DNA of 64,000 nucleotides, taken from assembly GCF_024979295.1 (NCBI RefSeq), contig NZ_JANLCJ010000008.1, positions 93,403-157,402 on the forward strand. Direction: 5' to 3'. Shown here one piece after another: positions 8,387 to 16,513 of the stretch. The position numbers and the translations under genes were made by a program. This stretch comes from Herbiconiux daphne (GTDB taxonomy: Bacteria > Actinomycetota > Actinomycetes > Actinomycetales > Microbacteriaceae). The notes beneath the pieces are model-generated. The model saw only the letters and a program-made list of their open reading frames with translations, was not told the DNA's origin and did no database searches. Every line of letters begins with the position of its first letter. Positions within the stretch are counted from its first letter, which is position 1.

Positions 8387-9547
8387 ATGCAAGAATTGAC
8401 CAGCGTTGCACATACGTCTCGGACGGTCGCCGTCATAGGTGCCGGTATCGGAGGCGCTGCGGCCGCCCTCGCGCTGAATAAAGCGGGCGTCGATGTTCAG
8501 CTGTATGACCAGGCTCCGGCCTTCGCCGAGGTCGGCGGCACGATCTTGATCGACTCGTACACAGTCGGCGTTCTCCGGGAGATGGGCGTGGCCGAGGAGG
8601 TGCTGGCGGTCACGGCTCCGGTAGACGAGGTTGAGATGCGCCACATGAACGGCGAGTTCATCCTGAAGTCCAAGATTCCCGACGTCACTGACCTGGGCGT
8701 CGATGTGCAGGGCCGCACAGGATTCCGCGAACTCTTTGGCATCCAGCGTTCCGATCTGCACGCAGTGCTCCTGCGCCACTTGCCCGACGAGCGCACCCAC
8801 ACGAACAAAAAGCTCGTGCGGGTCTTGGATCAGGGATCGTTCGTGGAAGCGGAGTTCGAGGACGGCACAATCATCCGCCCCGATGTCCTCATCGGTGCGG
8901 ACGGCATCCGGTCCGCAGTGCGCAGGCTTCTGGTCGACGTCGAGGCCGAGTCGGCAGGAGTGGTCATCTGCCGTAGCCTCGCCACAGCCGACGTTCTGCC
9001 CGACGACTGGGCGAATGACCGGATGCGTCGCTGGCAGCACAAGACCGACGACGGAGGTTCCGTGAACGCCCTCTTCGCGCCGACGCGCGGTGGACGCTAC
9101 GTCGGGGTAGACGTCTCCCTCTACGGGGGTGATCAGTTGCTCGACCTGGAGGTGGGAAACATCGTCCCGCTCGAACGACTTCTCAGTTGTTTCCCCGATG
9201 ACGCGGATCCCGTGGTGCTGGATGCTCTCCGCGCCAGCGTGGTGGAGATCCGAGCGTATCCGCTGCGTGATCTGCCCGAGGTCCAGAGCTGGACTTCGAG
9301 CCGTGTCGCTCTCGTCGGAGACGCGGCGCACGCGATGCGCCCCTTGCTCGGGCAGGGCGCGAATCAGGCGATCCAGGACGCCTATGAACTCGCCCGCTGC
9401 CTCGCAGACCCCATTGCGGTAGAGGAGGCGCTGAACGTGTACGAGGAAGCCCGAGCTCCCTTCGTCAAGGCAATCGCACGCGCCGCACGCGAATTCCGGC
9501 CGGACTACGTCGCCCTGCTCCAGGGTCCGCCCGCGTCCGGATCCTGA
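8387..9547 (+). CDS. FAD-dependent monooxygenase, group A (salicylate/6-hydroxynicotinate hydroxylase-like)
   Basis: Single-component flavoprotein hydroxylase using NAD(P)H and O2. The FAD ADP-binding motif GAGIGG lies near residue 17 of the 386-residue product, the DG motif is in LIGADGIRSAVRR, and the second FAD motif GDAAHAMRPLLGQGANQA occurs in the last third. This is the order of para-hydroxybenzoate-hydroxylase-type enzymes acting on aromatic or N-heteroaromatic rings. Start choice: ATG 8387 is six bases after AGAGGA (8375-8380), whereas ATG 8357 has no such site. It sits between the creatinase-fold gene and the second F420-type enzyme. The exact substrate cannot be inferred. Confidence 0.88.
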   Translation: MQELTSVAHTSRTVAVIGAGIGGAAAALALNKAGVDVQLYDQAPAFAEVGGTILIDSYTVGVLREMGVAEEVLAVTAPVDEVEMRHMNGEFILKSKIPDVTDLGVDVQGRTGFRELFGIQRSDLHAVLLRHLPDERTHTNKKLVRVLDQGSFVEAEFEDGTIIRPDVLIGADGIRSAVRRLLVDVEAESAGVVICRSLATADVLPDDWANDRMRRWQHKTDDGGSVNALFAPTRGGRYVGVDVSLYGGDQLLDLEVGNIVPLERLLSCFPDDADPVVLDALRASVVEIRAYPLRDLPEVQSWTSSRVALVGDAAHAMRPLLGQGANQAIQDAYELARCLADPIAVEEALNVYEEARAPFVKAIARAAREFRPDYVALLQGPPASGS

Positions 9548-9630
9548 ACAACCCAGCCGCAGTGCGGCAGCGAACCGGTCCCCGGTCGCAACGCCGTCAT
9601 GCAATGTGATTTCAATAGAAGGAGTGTGAA

Positions 9631-10701
9631 ATGAAGTTCGGTGTCTATGGACCAGCGAGCGTCAGTACTATCGAGCGGTCCGTCAGAGCAGAGCAGATCG
9701 GCTACGACTTCGTGTCGTTCAGCGACAGCCCGATGGCGTTCTCCGATGTTTTCGCGACCGCTGCGCTGACGGCGCAAGCCACCAAGACGCTCACCGTCGG
9801 GATCAGTGTCGCGGCTGCCGGCATCCGCCTTCCCACGGTGGCGGCCAATTCACTGGCCACGCTCAACAAGATCGCTCCCGGTCGTGTCTTCGCCGGGTTC
9901 GGTACGGGAACGACCTCCTACGGATTCATGGGCATCCAGACGCCCGCGACGCTCAAGGAGCTGGCGGACTACGTGAGGGTCGTCCGAGGACTCCTCAAGG
10001 GTGACGAGGTCGAGTTCGAGCACAGAGGAGTCTCGCAGAAGACCCGGTTCGTGATGCCCGATCGTGGCTACATCGACGTCGAAGCGTCCACACCGATCTA
10101 CCTGGCGGCTCACGGCCCCAAGGGGCAGACTCTGGCAGGCGAGATCGCGGACGGGCTCGTTGAGGGCTGGGGGACGTTCAAGAGCATGGACGAGGTGAAG
10201 CAGCGCGTTCAGGCGGGCGCGTCGAAGAGCGGACGAGACGTGAGTGATTTCGCGTACTTTACGCCTCAGACGATTCACCTGGTCGATGCCGATGACGATC
10301 TGGCCTCCGATCAGACGATCGAGGAGACGGGGGCTTTCGTCTGCATCGTCCTTCACGAGATGTACAAGAGTTCGGCGCACAAGTCCGCCGATGAGATGCC
10401 CCCGGCTGTCGCGCCGATTTGGGACGACTATCGCCGGATGATGCGGTCCTGGCCCGAACGCGACACGTTTCACTACCGCGCCTTCGCCGGCCACCAGACG
10501 TATATCCACCCGGAGGAACGTCGCTTCGTTACACCCGCCATGATTCGAATGACACACTTCGTCGGTCGCCCCGAGGAGGTTATTGAGCGCATCCGGGAGT
10601 GGGACTCGGCGGGCGTGACGCACGTCACAGTCTCAGGGACCCAAGCGGCTCTCGACAACAAGATGGAACGGTTCGCCCGGCAGGTGCTGGCCAAGCTCTA
10701 G
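9631..10701 (+). CDS. Luciferase-like (LLM) F420-type oxidoreductase
   Basis: TIM-barrel flavin/F420-dependent oxidoreductase of the bacterial luciferase superfamily, 356 residues. Family marks include the N-terminal MKFGVYGP strand, FSDSPMAFSD, VFAGFGTGTTSYGFMG for cofactor binding, and PIYLAAHGPKGQTLAGEIADG. It resembles methylene-H4MPT-reductase-like members more than FGD, and it lacks the FGD phosphate-binding lysine contexts. The ATG follows GAAGGAGTGTGAA. It ends the operon. With an FGD encoded upstream, a role as an F420H2-dependent reductase of the pathway substrate or an intermediate is likely. An FMN monooxygenase cannot be excluded from sequence alone. Confidence 0.82.
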   Translation: MKFGVYGPASVSTIERSVRAEQIGYDFVSFSDSPMAFSDVFATAALTAQATKTLTVGISVAAAGIRLPTVAANSLATLNKIAPGRVFAGFGTGTTSYGFMGIQTPATLKELADYVRVVRGLLKGDEVEFEHRGVSQKTRFVMPDRGYIDVEASTPIYLAAHGPKGQTLAGEIADGLVEGWGTFKSMDEVKQRVQAGASKSGRDVSDFAYFTPQTIHLVDADDDLASDQTIEETGAFVCIVLHEMYKSSAHKSADEMPPAVAPIWDDYRRMMRSWPERDTFHYRAFAGHQTYIHPEERRFVTPAMIRMTHFVGRPEEVIERIREWDSAGVTHVTVSGTQAALDNKMERFARQVLAKL

Positions 10702-10872
10702 TGGACAACCGCATTCTGATCGATCACCAGGCATGATGTTGCGCATCACAGACGTATCCGACCAGCCAGACATGCCGGGCGCGTTGTCCACGGAGGGCAG
10801 ACGCGGCATCAACGGAGGGCATGACGAGCGGACCCGCGAATGCTGACGTCGTCGTATGGAAACCGGGTACCT

Positions 10873-11775
10873 ATGGACGTGCACCGTGCTCAGGCGTTCC
10901 TCGCGGTAGCGGAGGAGCTGCATTTCGGGCGGGCTGCAGAACGGCTGCACATGGCTCAGCCTCCACTTACTCGGCTGATCCGTCAGCTCGAGGCAGACCT
11001 CGGGGCGGTGCTGTTCGAGCGAAACACCCGGAGTGTTGCGCTCACCGTGCAAGGCGAGGCGCTTATGGAACCCGCGCATGAATTGGTTATGCTGTCGCGC
11101 CGGATCACCGAGATCGTGAGACGCACGCAAGGCGGTCTCACCGGCCGTGTTCGACTGGGGTACGCCGGTCCCAGCGTTGGCCATCTGGTCGGCGTGCTCG
11201 CCCGGCGAGTACGTATCCAGCGGCCTGACCTGGCCTTGGAGCTCTACAGCTCACAGTTCTCCCATCGCGCCCTGGACAAGCTGCGCGAGGGGTCGCTGGA
11301 TCTCGTCATCGGACGTTGGGACTTCCTCCCGGCTGAGATCGGCTCCCGGGTAATCGAGCGTGAGCAGCTGCTTCTCGCTCTCCCCGAGCGTCACCCGCTC
11401 GCAAAGAAGGAAACGATCGAGGCGCGGGAACTTGCAGACGAGGCATGGATCGTGCTTCCGGGAGGGAGCGCGGCGACGCTGCCGAACCGGCTCAATGCGC
11501 TTGCCGTGGAAGGTCGCTTCATCCCGCGAATCGTGCAAGTGGCGCCGGATTCGTCGACCCTGATGCTGCTCGTAGGGGCGGAAACCGGGGTGGCTCTCAC
11601 TTTCTCCGGCGTGCGGGACCACATTCCGGCCGAGGGAGTCGTTTTCCGACGCCTCGCTTCGACCCCCGGAGCCGTAGAAGTGCGTTTAGCGTGGCGGCAC
11701 TCGGACACTAGCCCGGCATTGGCCGCGGTTGCCGGGCTGGTCGCCAATTCCGCCGAGGCCCCCGGATCGACTTGA
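10873..11775 (+). CDS. LysR-family transcriptional regulator
   Basis: DNA-binding regulator, 301 residues. The N-terminal winged helix (VHRAQAFLAVAEELHFGRAA, then QPPLTRLIRQLEADLGAVLF) is the standard LysR pattern. The rest is the two-lobed effector domain. I place the start at ATG 10873, where the protein begins MDVHRAQAFL as the family does; ATG 10840 would add eleven residues. It lies 170 bp after the catabolic operon and converges with the CoA-transferase gene (end 11784). LysR proteins often govern glutarate and aromatic catabolism, so control of one or both flanking units is likely; the ligand is unknown. Confidence 0.88.
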   Translation: MDVHRAQAFLAVAEELHFGRAAERLHMAQPPLTRLIRQLEADLGAVLFERNTRSVALTVQGEALMEPAHELVMLSRRITEIVRRTQGGLTGRVRLGYAGPSVGHLVGVLARRVRIQRPDLALELYSSQFSHRALDKLREGSLDLVIGRWDFLPAEIGSRVIEREQLLLALPERHPLAKKETIEARELADEAWIVLPGGSAATLPNRLNALAVEGRFIPRIVQVAPDSSTLMLLVGAETGVALTFSGVRDHIPAEGVVFRRLASTPGAVEVRLAWRHSDTSPALAAVAGLVANSAEAPGST

Positions 11776-11783
11776 GCGAGGCC

Positions 11784-12953
11784 CTATCGTCCCGAGCCAA
11801 GCCAATCGAGCACGGCGACTCGATCTTCGTCGAGCCGGGGCGGTGCCTTCGAGTAATCCACCGAGGCTCTGGCGAACGACACGGGATGTCGGATCGTCGG
11901 GATTCGCCTCCCGGCGCCGCCGGTCTCGACGACGGGGTCGAGACCTAGGCTCTCAGCGAAATTCACGCCTTCCGCGACGGTGAGGATCGGCGCAGCCGGC
12001 ACCTGCGCTTCGCTCAACGCCTCGAACCAGTGCTGAGCGTCGCGTGTGGCGAGACGTTCGCACAGGAGTTCGCGGAGCACCTGCCGGTTGCCGTTACGAG
12101 CAGACATTGTCGCGAAGCGCGTATCCAGAGCCAGTTGCGGCGTGCCGAGCACGTGACAAAGCCGACTGAACTGTCCGTCGTTACCGACGGCGATCACGAT
12201 GTCCTTATCGCGGGCCGGGAACGGCTCGTACGGATAGAGACTCGGGTGGGCGTTGCCCATCCGCCGGGGTACCACGCCTCCCGTGACGTAGGCAGCGGTC
12301 TGATTCACCAAACCCGAGAGTGCCGAGCTGAGCAAATCCACCTGGATGTGATCACCCTTCCCGGTGGCATCACGGGCATACACGGCCGCGAGGACCCCCG
12401 ACAGAGCGTGCAGCCCCGTGATGACATCGACGAGCGCCACTCCTACTTTGGTGGGCTCTCCGAGAGCCTGGCCGGTGAGGTCCATGATCCCTGACACCGC
12501 TTGTGCGATCAGGTCATAACCCGGCAGATCGGCCCCGTCCGCCGAGCCGAAGCCGGTAATGGACGCGTAGATCAACTCAGGGCGGTTCCCGCTCAAACTG
12601 GCGTAGTCGAGCCCGAACTTCTTCAACCCACCAACCTTGAAGTTCTCGACGACGACATCGGCTCGCGCGACAATCTGCTTCGCCGTCGCGAGATCGGCGG
12701 CATCTGAGAAATCGAGGGCTATCGATTGCTTGTTGCGATTCACCGAAAGAAAGTAGGTGCCCTCGCCATTTCTCTCGGGCGGGATCCAGGCCCGCGTATC
12801 GTCGCCCGACGGGCTTTCGATCTTGATCACCCGGGCACCCAGATCAGCCAGGAGCATCGTGCAGTACGGCCCGGCGAGCACCCGGGAGAGATCGGCGACG
12901 ACGAGTCCGGACAGGGGAGGGGACCCGGGTGCCCGGGGCGGTTGCGTGCTCAT
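11784..12953 (-). CDS. CaiB/BaiF (family III) CoA-transferase, probably glutarate CoA-transferase
   Basis: Moves CoA from a donor such as succinyl-CoA onto a carboxylic acid. The family III N-terminus (LSGLVVADLSRVLAGPYCTMLLADLGARVIKIE region) is intact, and the catalytic aspartate is D176 in ALVDVITG. Its 389 residues are typical. It lies 14 bases downstream of the glutaryl-CoA dehydrogenase gene on the same strand, the pairing seen with glutarate-specific transferases (SUGCT-type). Glutarate activation is therefore the likely role. The ATG at 12953 is preceded by GGGAGATCTCG. It overlaps nothing and converges with LysR. Confidence 0.85.
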   Translation of the reverse strand: MSTQPPRAPGSPPLSGLVVADLSRVLAGPYCTMLLADLGARVIKIESPSGDDTRAWIPPERNGEGTYFLSVNRNKQSIALDFSDAADLATAKQIVARADVVVENFKVGGLKKFGLDYASLSGNRPELIYASITGFGSADGADLPGYDLIAQAVSGIMDLTGQALGEPTKVGVALVDVITGLHALSGVLAAVYARDATGKGDHIQVDLLSSALSGLVNQTAAYVTGGVVPRRMGNAHPSLYPYEPFPARDKDIVIAVGNDGQFSRLCHVLGTPQLALDTRFATMSARNGNRQVLRELLCERLATRDAQHWFEALSEAQVPAAPILTVAEGVNFAESLGLDPVVETGGAGRRIPTIRHPVSFARASVDYSKAPPRLDEDRVAVLDWLGSGR

Positions 12954-12967
12954 CGAGATCTCCCGGA

Positions 12968-14155
12968 TCAGAAGTAGGCGGGAATACCGGTGATGCGCTC
13001 TCCGAGGATCAGGGTGTGCACCTCGTCGGTTCCCTCGTAGGTGCGGACCGACTCCAGGTTGTTTGCATGCCGGAGGGGTGAGTAGTCGAGCGTGACGCCG
13101 TTTCCTCCCAGAATCGTCCGTGCCTGGCGGGCGATGTCGATGGCAATGCGACAGTTGTTGAGTTTACCCACCGAGATCATGTGGTGCTCGAGCTTGCCGG
13201 CGTCCTTCAGGCGCCCGAGGCGCAGAGCCACCATCTGGCCCTTCGTGATCTCGAGCGCCATCGCGACGAGCTTCTCCTGCGTCAGTTGGAAGGAAGCAAT
13301 CGGGCGGCCGAACTGGGTCCGGTTCGAAGAATAGGCCAGGGCGGCCTCGAAGCTGTCGCGCGCGGCGCCGATCGCGCCCCACGCGATTCCGTACCGCGCC
13401 TCGTTCAGGCACGAGAACGGACCACGTAACCCGACGACACCGGGCAGCACCGCGACGGCCGGCAATCGCACGTCGACCAGGTCGATGTCACACTGGATCG
13501 AGGCGCGCATCGAGAGCTTGGGTTCGATCGGAGTGGCCGTGAAACCGGGCGTGTCCGTGGGAACAAGGAACCCTCGAACCCGGTCACCCCCTTCGTCGTC
13601 GGCGACCTTCGCCCAAATGACCGCGACGTCAGCGATCGACGCAAGACCGATCCAGCGCTTGGCCCCGTTCAGCACCCAATCGTCGCCGTCGCGGACCGCG
13701 CGGGTGGTCATGCTAGCTGGGTCGGAGCCCGCTTCGGGCTCGGTCAACCCGAAACAGCCGACCTTCGTGCCTGCGGCCATCGACGGGAGCCACTGTTGCT
13801 TCTGCTCCTCGGACCCCCATTTAGCGATCGCCGACATCGCCAAGGACCCTTGCACGGAGACGAAGGTGCGCAGTCCGGAGTCGCCTGCTTCGAGCTCTTG
13901 CATCGCGATGCCGTATTCGACCGCCGACCGGCCAGCGCAGCCGTACCCCTGGATGTGCATGCCGAGGAGGCCGAGCTCGGCGAACTCCGTGATCAATTCG
14001 CGGGGGAAGGTCGCGTCGGCATACCATCCGGCAATGTTGGGGCGGATGCGGCGTTGCACGAATTCGCGCACCCGATCGCGCACGGCGAGTTCGTCGGCGG
14101 CGAACTCGTCATCGAGGTCAAGAAGATCGGCGGGATTGAACGCGGGGCTAGTCAT
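12968..14155 (-). CDS. gcdH: Glutaryl-CoA dehydrogenase
   Basis: FAD enzyme that oxidises and decarboxylates glutaryl-CoA to crotonyl-CoA. Two features point to glutaryl-CoA rather than a general acyl-CoA dehydrogenase. R96 in SGLRTFVSVQGSL matches the arginine that binds the substrate's free carboxylate. The C-terminus RTYEGTDEVHTLILGERITG carries the catalytic base E374 in the setting of known GCDs. The FAD/substrate motif CFGLTEPEAGSD is present. It is 395 residues and full length. The ATG follows AAGGAGACCTTCC. It is first gene of a two-gene minus-strand unit with the CoA-transferase and diverges from the hydroxyacyl-CoA dehydrogenase gene. Confidence 0.93.
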   Translation of the reverse strand: MTSPAFNPADLLDLDDEFAADELAVRDRVREFVQRRIRPNIAGWYADATFPRELITEFAELGLLGMHIQGYGCAGRSAVEYGIAMQELEAGDSGLRTFVSVQGSLAMSAIAKWGSEEQKQQWLPSMAAGTKVGCFGLTEPEAGSDPASMTTRAVRDGDDWVLNGAKRWIGLASIADVAVIWAKVADDEGGDRVRGFLVPTDTPGFTATPIEPKLSMRASIQCDIDLVDVRLPAVAVLPGVVGLRGPFSCLNEARYGIAWGAIGAARDSFEAALAYSSNRTQFGRPIASFQLTQEKLVAMALEITKGQMVALRLGRLKDAGKLEHHMISVGKLNNCRIAIDIARQARTILGGNGVTLDYSPLRHANNLESVRTYEGTDEVHTLILGERITGIPAYF

Positions 14156-14228
14156 GGAAGGTCTCCTTCTTGGGCTGCTATCGAGTCTGTCCCACCGCGT
14201 GGACGGCTGACCGACCTAAATCAGGTTC

Positions 14229-14253
14229 GACTGATACTGGATCCGTATCAGTC
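14229..14253. promoter_or_regulatory. Perfect 9-bp inverted repeat, probable operator
   Basis: GACTGATAC and GTATCAGTC are separated by 7 bp, with a GGATCC-containing centre. The repeat lies between the divergent glutaryl-CoA dehydrogenase (start 14155) and 3-hydroxyacyl-CoA dehydrogenase (start 14335) genes, so one regulator bound here could control both halves of glutarate breakdown. Its symmetry suits a TetR/FadR-like or LysR dimer. Confidence 0.6.
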
Positions 14254-14334
14254 GCCGCAACCGGTACCGAGTGCAGGCACCAGCCGCAATCCTGAGCAGG
14301 GACAAGATCTGTGCTGGAAACGGGAGGACGACAG

Positions 14335-15207
14335 ATGACTTCACGCGACACCGCCGAATCGGTGCTGGTGGTGGGTGCCGGTGCGATGGGAACACAGATT
14401 GCCGCCGTCTTCGCCCGGGCTGGACACCGAGTGACGGTGTGCGACGTCACGCCGGATGCCTTGGGGAGATCGCGCACTGAAGCAACCACCCGCCTCACTA
14501 GGCTCGGCGAGAAGGGCGCAATGACCGCAGCGGAGGCTGCGTCGTCGATCGAGCGACTGGCATGGACGACCGATCTGGAAGCGGCTGCGACGGCCGCCGG
14601 ATTCGTCATCGAAGCGGCCACAGAGCGCCTCGAATTGAAGCAGGACATCTTCGGGCGGCTTGGCCGCCACACGCCCAGCACGACGATTCTCGCTACCAAT
14701 TCCTCCACCATCCCCTCGTCTCGGATCGCAGAGGCGTCGGGACGCCCCGACAGGGTCTGCAACGTCCACTTCTTCAATCCGGCTCTGGTGATGGAGGCGG
14801 TCGAGGTCGTGCCCAATCCGGAGACCTCCGACGAGACGATCGCCACCGTTCTGGCGCTCATCAAAGGCATCGGAAAGAGCGCTGTGACGCTTTCAATCGA
14901 GGTGCCGGGATTCGTGGCCAACCGTCTTATGACCGCGGTGAATGACGAGGCGATTCGCCTCTACTCGCAAGGCGTCGCGACGCCAGCGGATATCGACCTG
15001 GCCGCGCGCCTTGCTCTTGGTCATCCGCTCGGCCCGTTTGCGCTGATGGACCTGGTCGGACTCGACGTGATCTACCTCATGCACCAAGCCACGTACGAGA
15101 TGACGGGTGACCCGGCGGATCTTCCTCCCGAAGCCTTGAATGACCTCTACCGCGCCGGGCGTCTCGGCCGCAAGTCCGGGCGCGGCTGGTTCGACTACAC
15201 ATCGTGA
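14335..15207 (+). CDS. 3-hydroxybutyryl-CoA dehydrogenase
   Basis: NAD-dependent oxidation of 3-hydroxyacyl-CoA to 3-ketoacyl-CoA. The Rossmann motif VVGAGAMGTQIA is near the N-terminus, the catalytic histidine is in NVHFFNP, and the conserved PGFVANRL and GHPLGPFALMDLVGLD blocks are present. The 290-residue size equals the monofunctional short enzymes (Hbd/PaaH type). I choose ATG 14335, seven bases after GGGAGG, over GTG 14311. It is divergent from gcdH and 34 bp upstream of the thiolase gene, so it likely handles the C4 intermediate after crotonyl-CoA hydration. No enoyl-CoA hydratase gene is present in the window. Confidence 0.9.
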   Translation: MTSRDTAESVLVVGAGAMGTQIAAVFARAGHRVTVCDVTPDALGRSRTEATTRLTRLGEKGAMTAAEAASSIERLAWTTDLEAAATAAGFVIEAATERLELKQDIFGRLGRHTPSTTILATNSSTIPSSRIAEASGRPDRVCNVHFFNPALVMEAVEVVPNPETSDETIATVLALIKGIGKSAVTLSIEVPGFVANRLMTAVNDEAIRLYSQGVATPADIDLAARLALGHPLGPFALMDLVGLDVIYLMHQATYEMTGDPADLPPEALNDLYRAGRLGRKSGRGWFDYTS

Positions 15208-15241
15208 AAATCCATTCCCCCATCGAACTAAGGCCTGAATC

Positions 15242-16441
15242 ATGAACGCACCTTCACCACACGACGTCGTCATCGTGTCCGCCGCCCGCACACCGTTCGG
15301 CCGATTCAAGGGGTCGCTCGCATCGCTCACCGCGGTAGAACTCGGCACCGTGGCCGCTCGGTCTGCGATCGAGCGAGCGGTGGGGCTCGACGCGTCCGAC
15401 ATCGAGTTGGTGAGTTTCGGCCAGGTGCTCCAAGCCGCAGCCGGCCAGAACCCGGCGAGGCAGGTCGGTGTTGCTGCGGGAATCCCCCTGACCTCACCGG
15501 CCGTGACAATCAACAAGGTCTGCCTGTCCGGGCTCACCGCAATCATCGATGCTGCGAGAATGATCGGCACGGGGGAGTGTGCGGTCGCACTCGCGGGTGG
15601 CCAGGAGTCCATGACGAACGCGCCGCACGCCCTCGTGGCATCTCGGCAGGGTCTTGCTTACGGCGACGTCACGTTGGTCGACACCGTCTCCCGCGACGGC
15701 TTGACTGACGCCTTCGATGGGCGGGCGATGGGTCTCGCGACCGAATCCGACAACCTGGGCAGTGGCCACATCACCCGAGTCGAGCAAGACGAGATCGCCG
15801 CGCTCTCACATCATCGTGCCGCTGAAGCCAGGACCTCGGGGGGCTTCACGGTAGAAATTGCTCCCGTGGTGGTCACGGGGTCGCGTGGAGCAACGACCAC
15901 GGTTCTCGAGGACGAGGGCATCAGACCCGACACCACGATCGAGACGCTGGCTCGGCTCCGGCCCGCATTCACACCGGACGGGACCATCACAGCGGGCAAT
16001 GCGAGTCAGCTCACCGACGGCGCGGCCGCCGTGATCCTGACGACCCGAACCAGAGCGGCGTCGATGGGCGCGGAGATCCTGGCGACCGTCCGGGCCTGGG
16101 GCCAGGTCGGGGGACCTGACACGTCGCTCTTGGCCCAACCGTACCGGGCGATCCGCGCGGCTCTGGCCCGACAGGGCTGGTCGGTGGCCGATCTCGATCA
16201 CATCGAGATCAACGAGGCTTTCGCCGCGGTGGTAGCGTTCTCCAGCAGGGAGCTCGGCGTTTCCAACGACAAGGTCAACCCCCAGGGCGGTGGCATCTCA
16301 TTGGGCCACCCCATCGGCGCGTCAGGGGCACGCCTCGTCGTGCATGCCGTGCACGCTCTGCGTGCCCGGGGCGGCGGTCGTGCCGCCGTCGCGCTCTGTG
16401 GCGGCGGCGGGCAGGGCGAGGCCCTCCTGCTCGAAGTGTGA
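15242..16441 (+). CDS. Acetyl-CoA acetyltransferase (thiolase)
   Basis: Cleaves acetoacetyl-CoA with CoA to two acetyl-CoA, the final step of the glutarate route. The acyl-accepting cysteine is C94 in NKVCLSGLTA. The other catalytic elements are HIEINEAFAAV, GGGISLGHPIGASGAR (His) and ALCGGGGQGEA (Cys) near the C-terminus. Its 399 residues are normal for biosynthetic/degradative thiolases of the AtoB type. The ATG has only a weak AAGG site ten bases upstream. It is co-directional with, and close to, the hydroxyacyl-CoA dehydrogenase. The next gene, pyc, has its own strong start signal. Confidence 0.93.
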   Translation: MNAPSPHDVVIVSAARTPFGRFKGSLASLTAVELGTVAARSAIERAVGLDASDIELVSFGQVLQAAAGQNPARQVGVAAGIPLTSPAVTINKVCLSGLTAIIDAARMIGTGECAVALAGGQESMTNAPHALVASRQGLAYGDVTLVDTVSRDGLTDAFDGRAMGLATESDNLGSGHITRVEQDEIAALSHHRAAEARTSGGFTVEIAPVVVTGSRGATTTVLEDEGIRPDTTIETLARLRPAFTPDGTITAGNASQLTDGAAAVILTTRTRAASMGAEILATVRAWGQVGGPDTSLLAQPYRAIRAALARQGWSVADLDHIEINEAFAAVVAFSSRELGVSNDKVNPQGGGISLGHPIGASGARLVVHAVHALRARGGGRAAVALCGGGGQGEALLLEV

Positions 16442-16513
16442 CCCGTAGGGCGATAAGCGACCGAAGTGGTGCGTTGCCGCGCCACTGTGTAGACCCGATC
16501 GATAGGAGGAACC

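Noticed and set aside
8339..9604. 421-codon minus-strand frame
   Set aside because: Lies opposite the FAD monooxygenase, which has all family motifs; no start signal.
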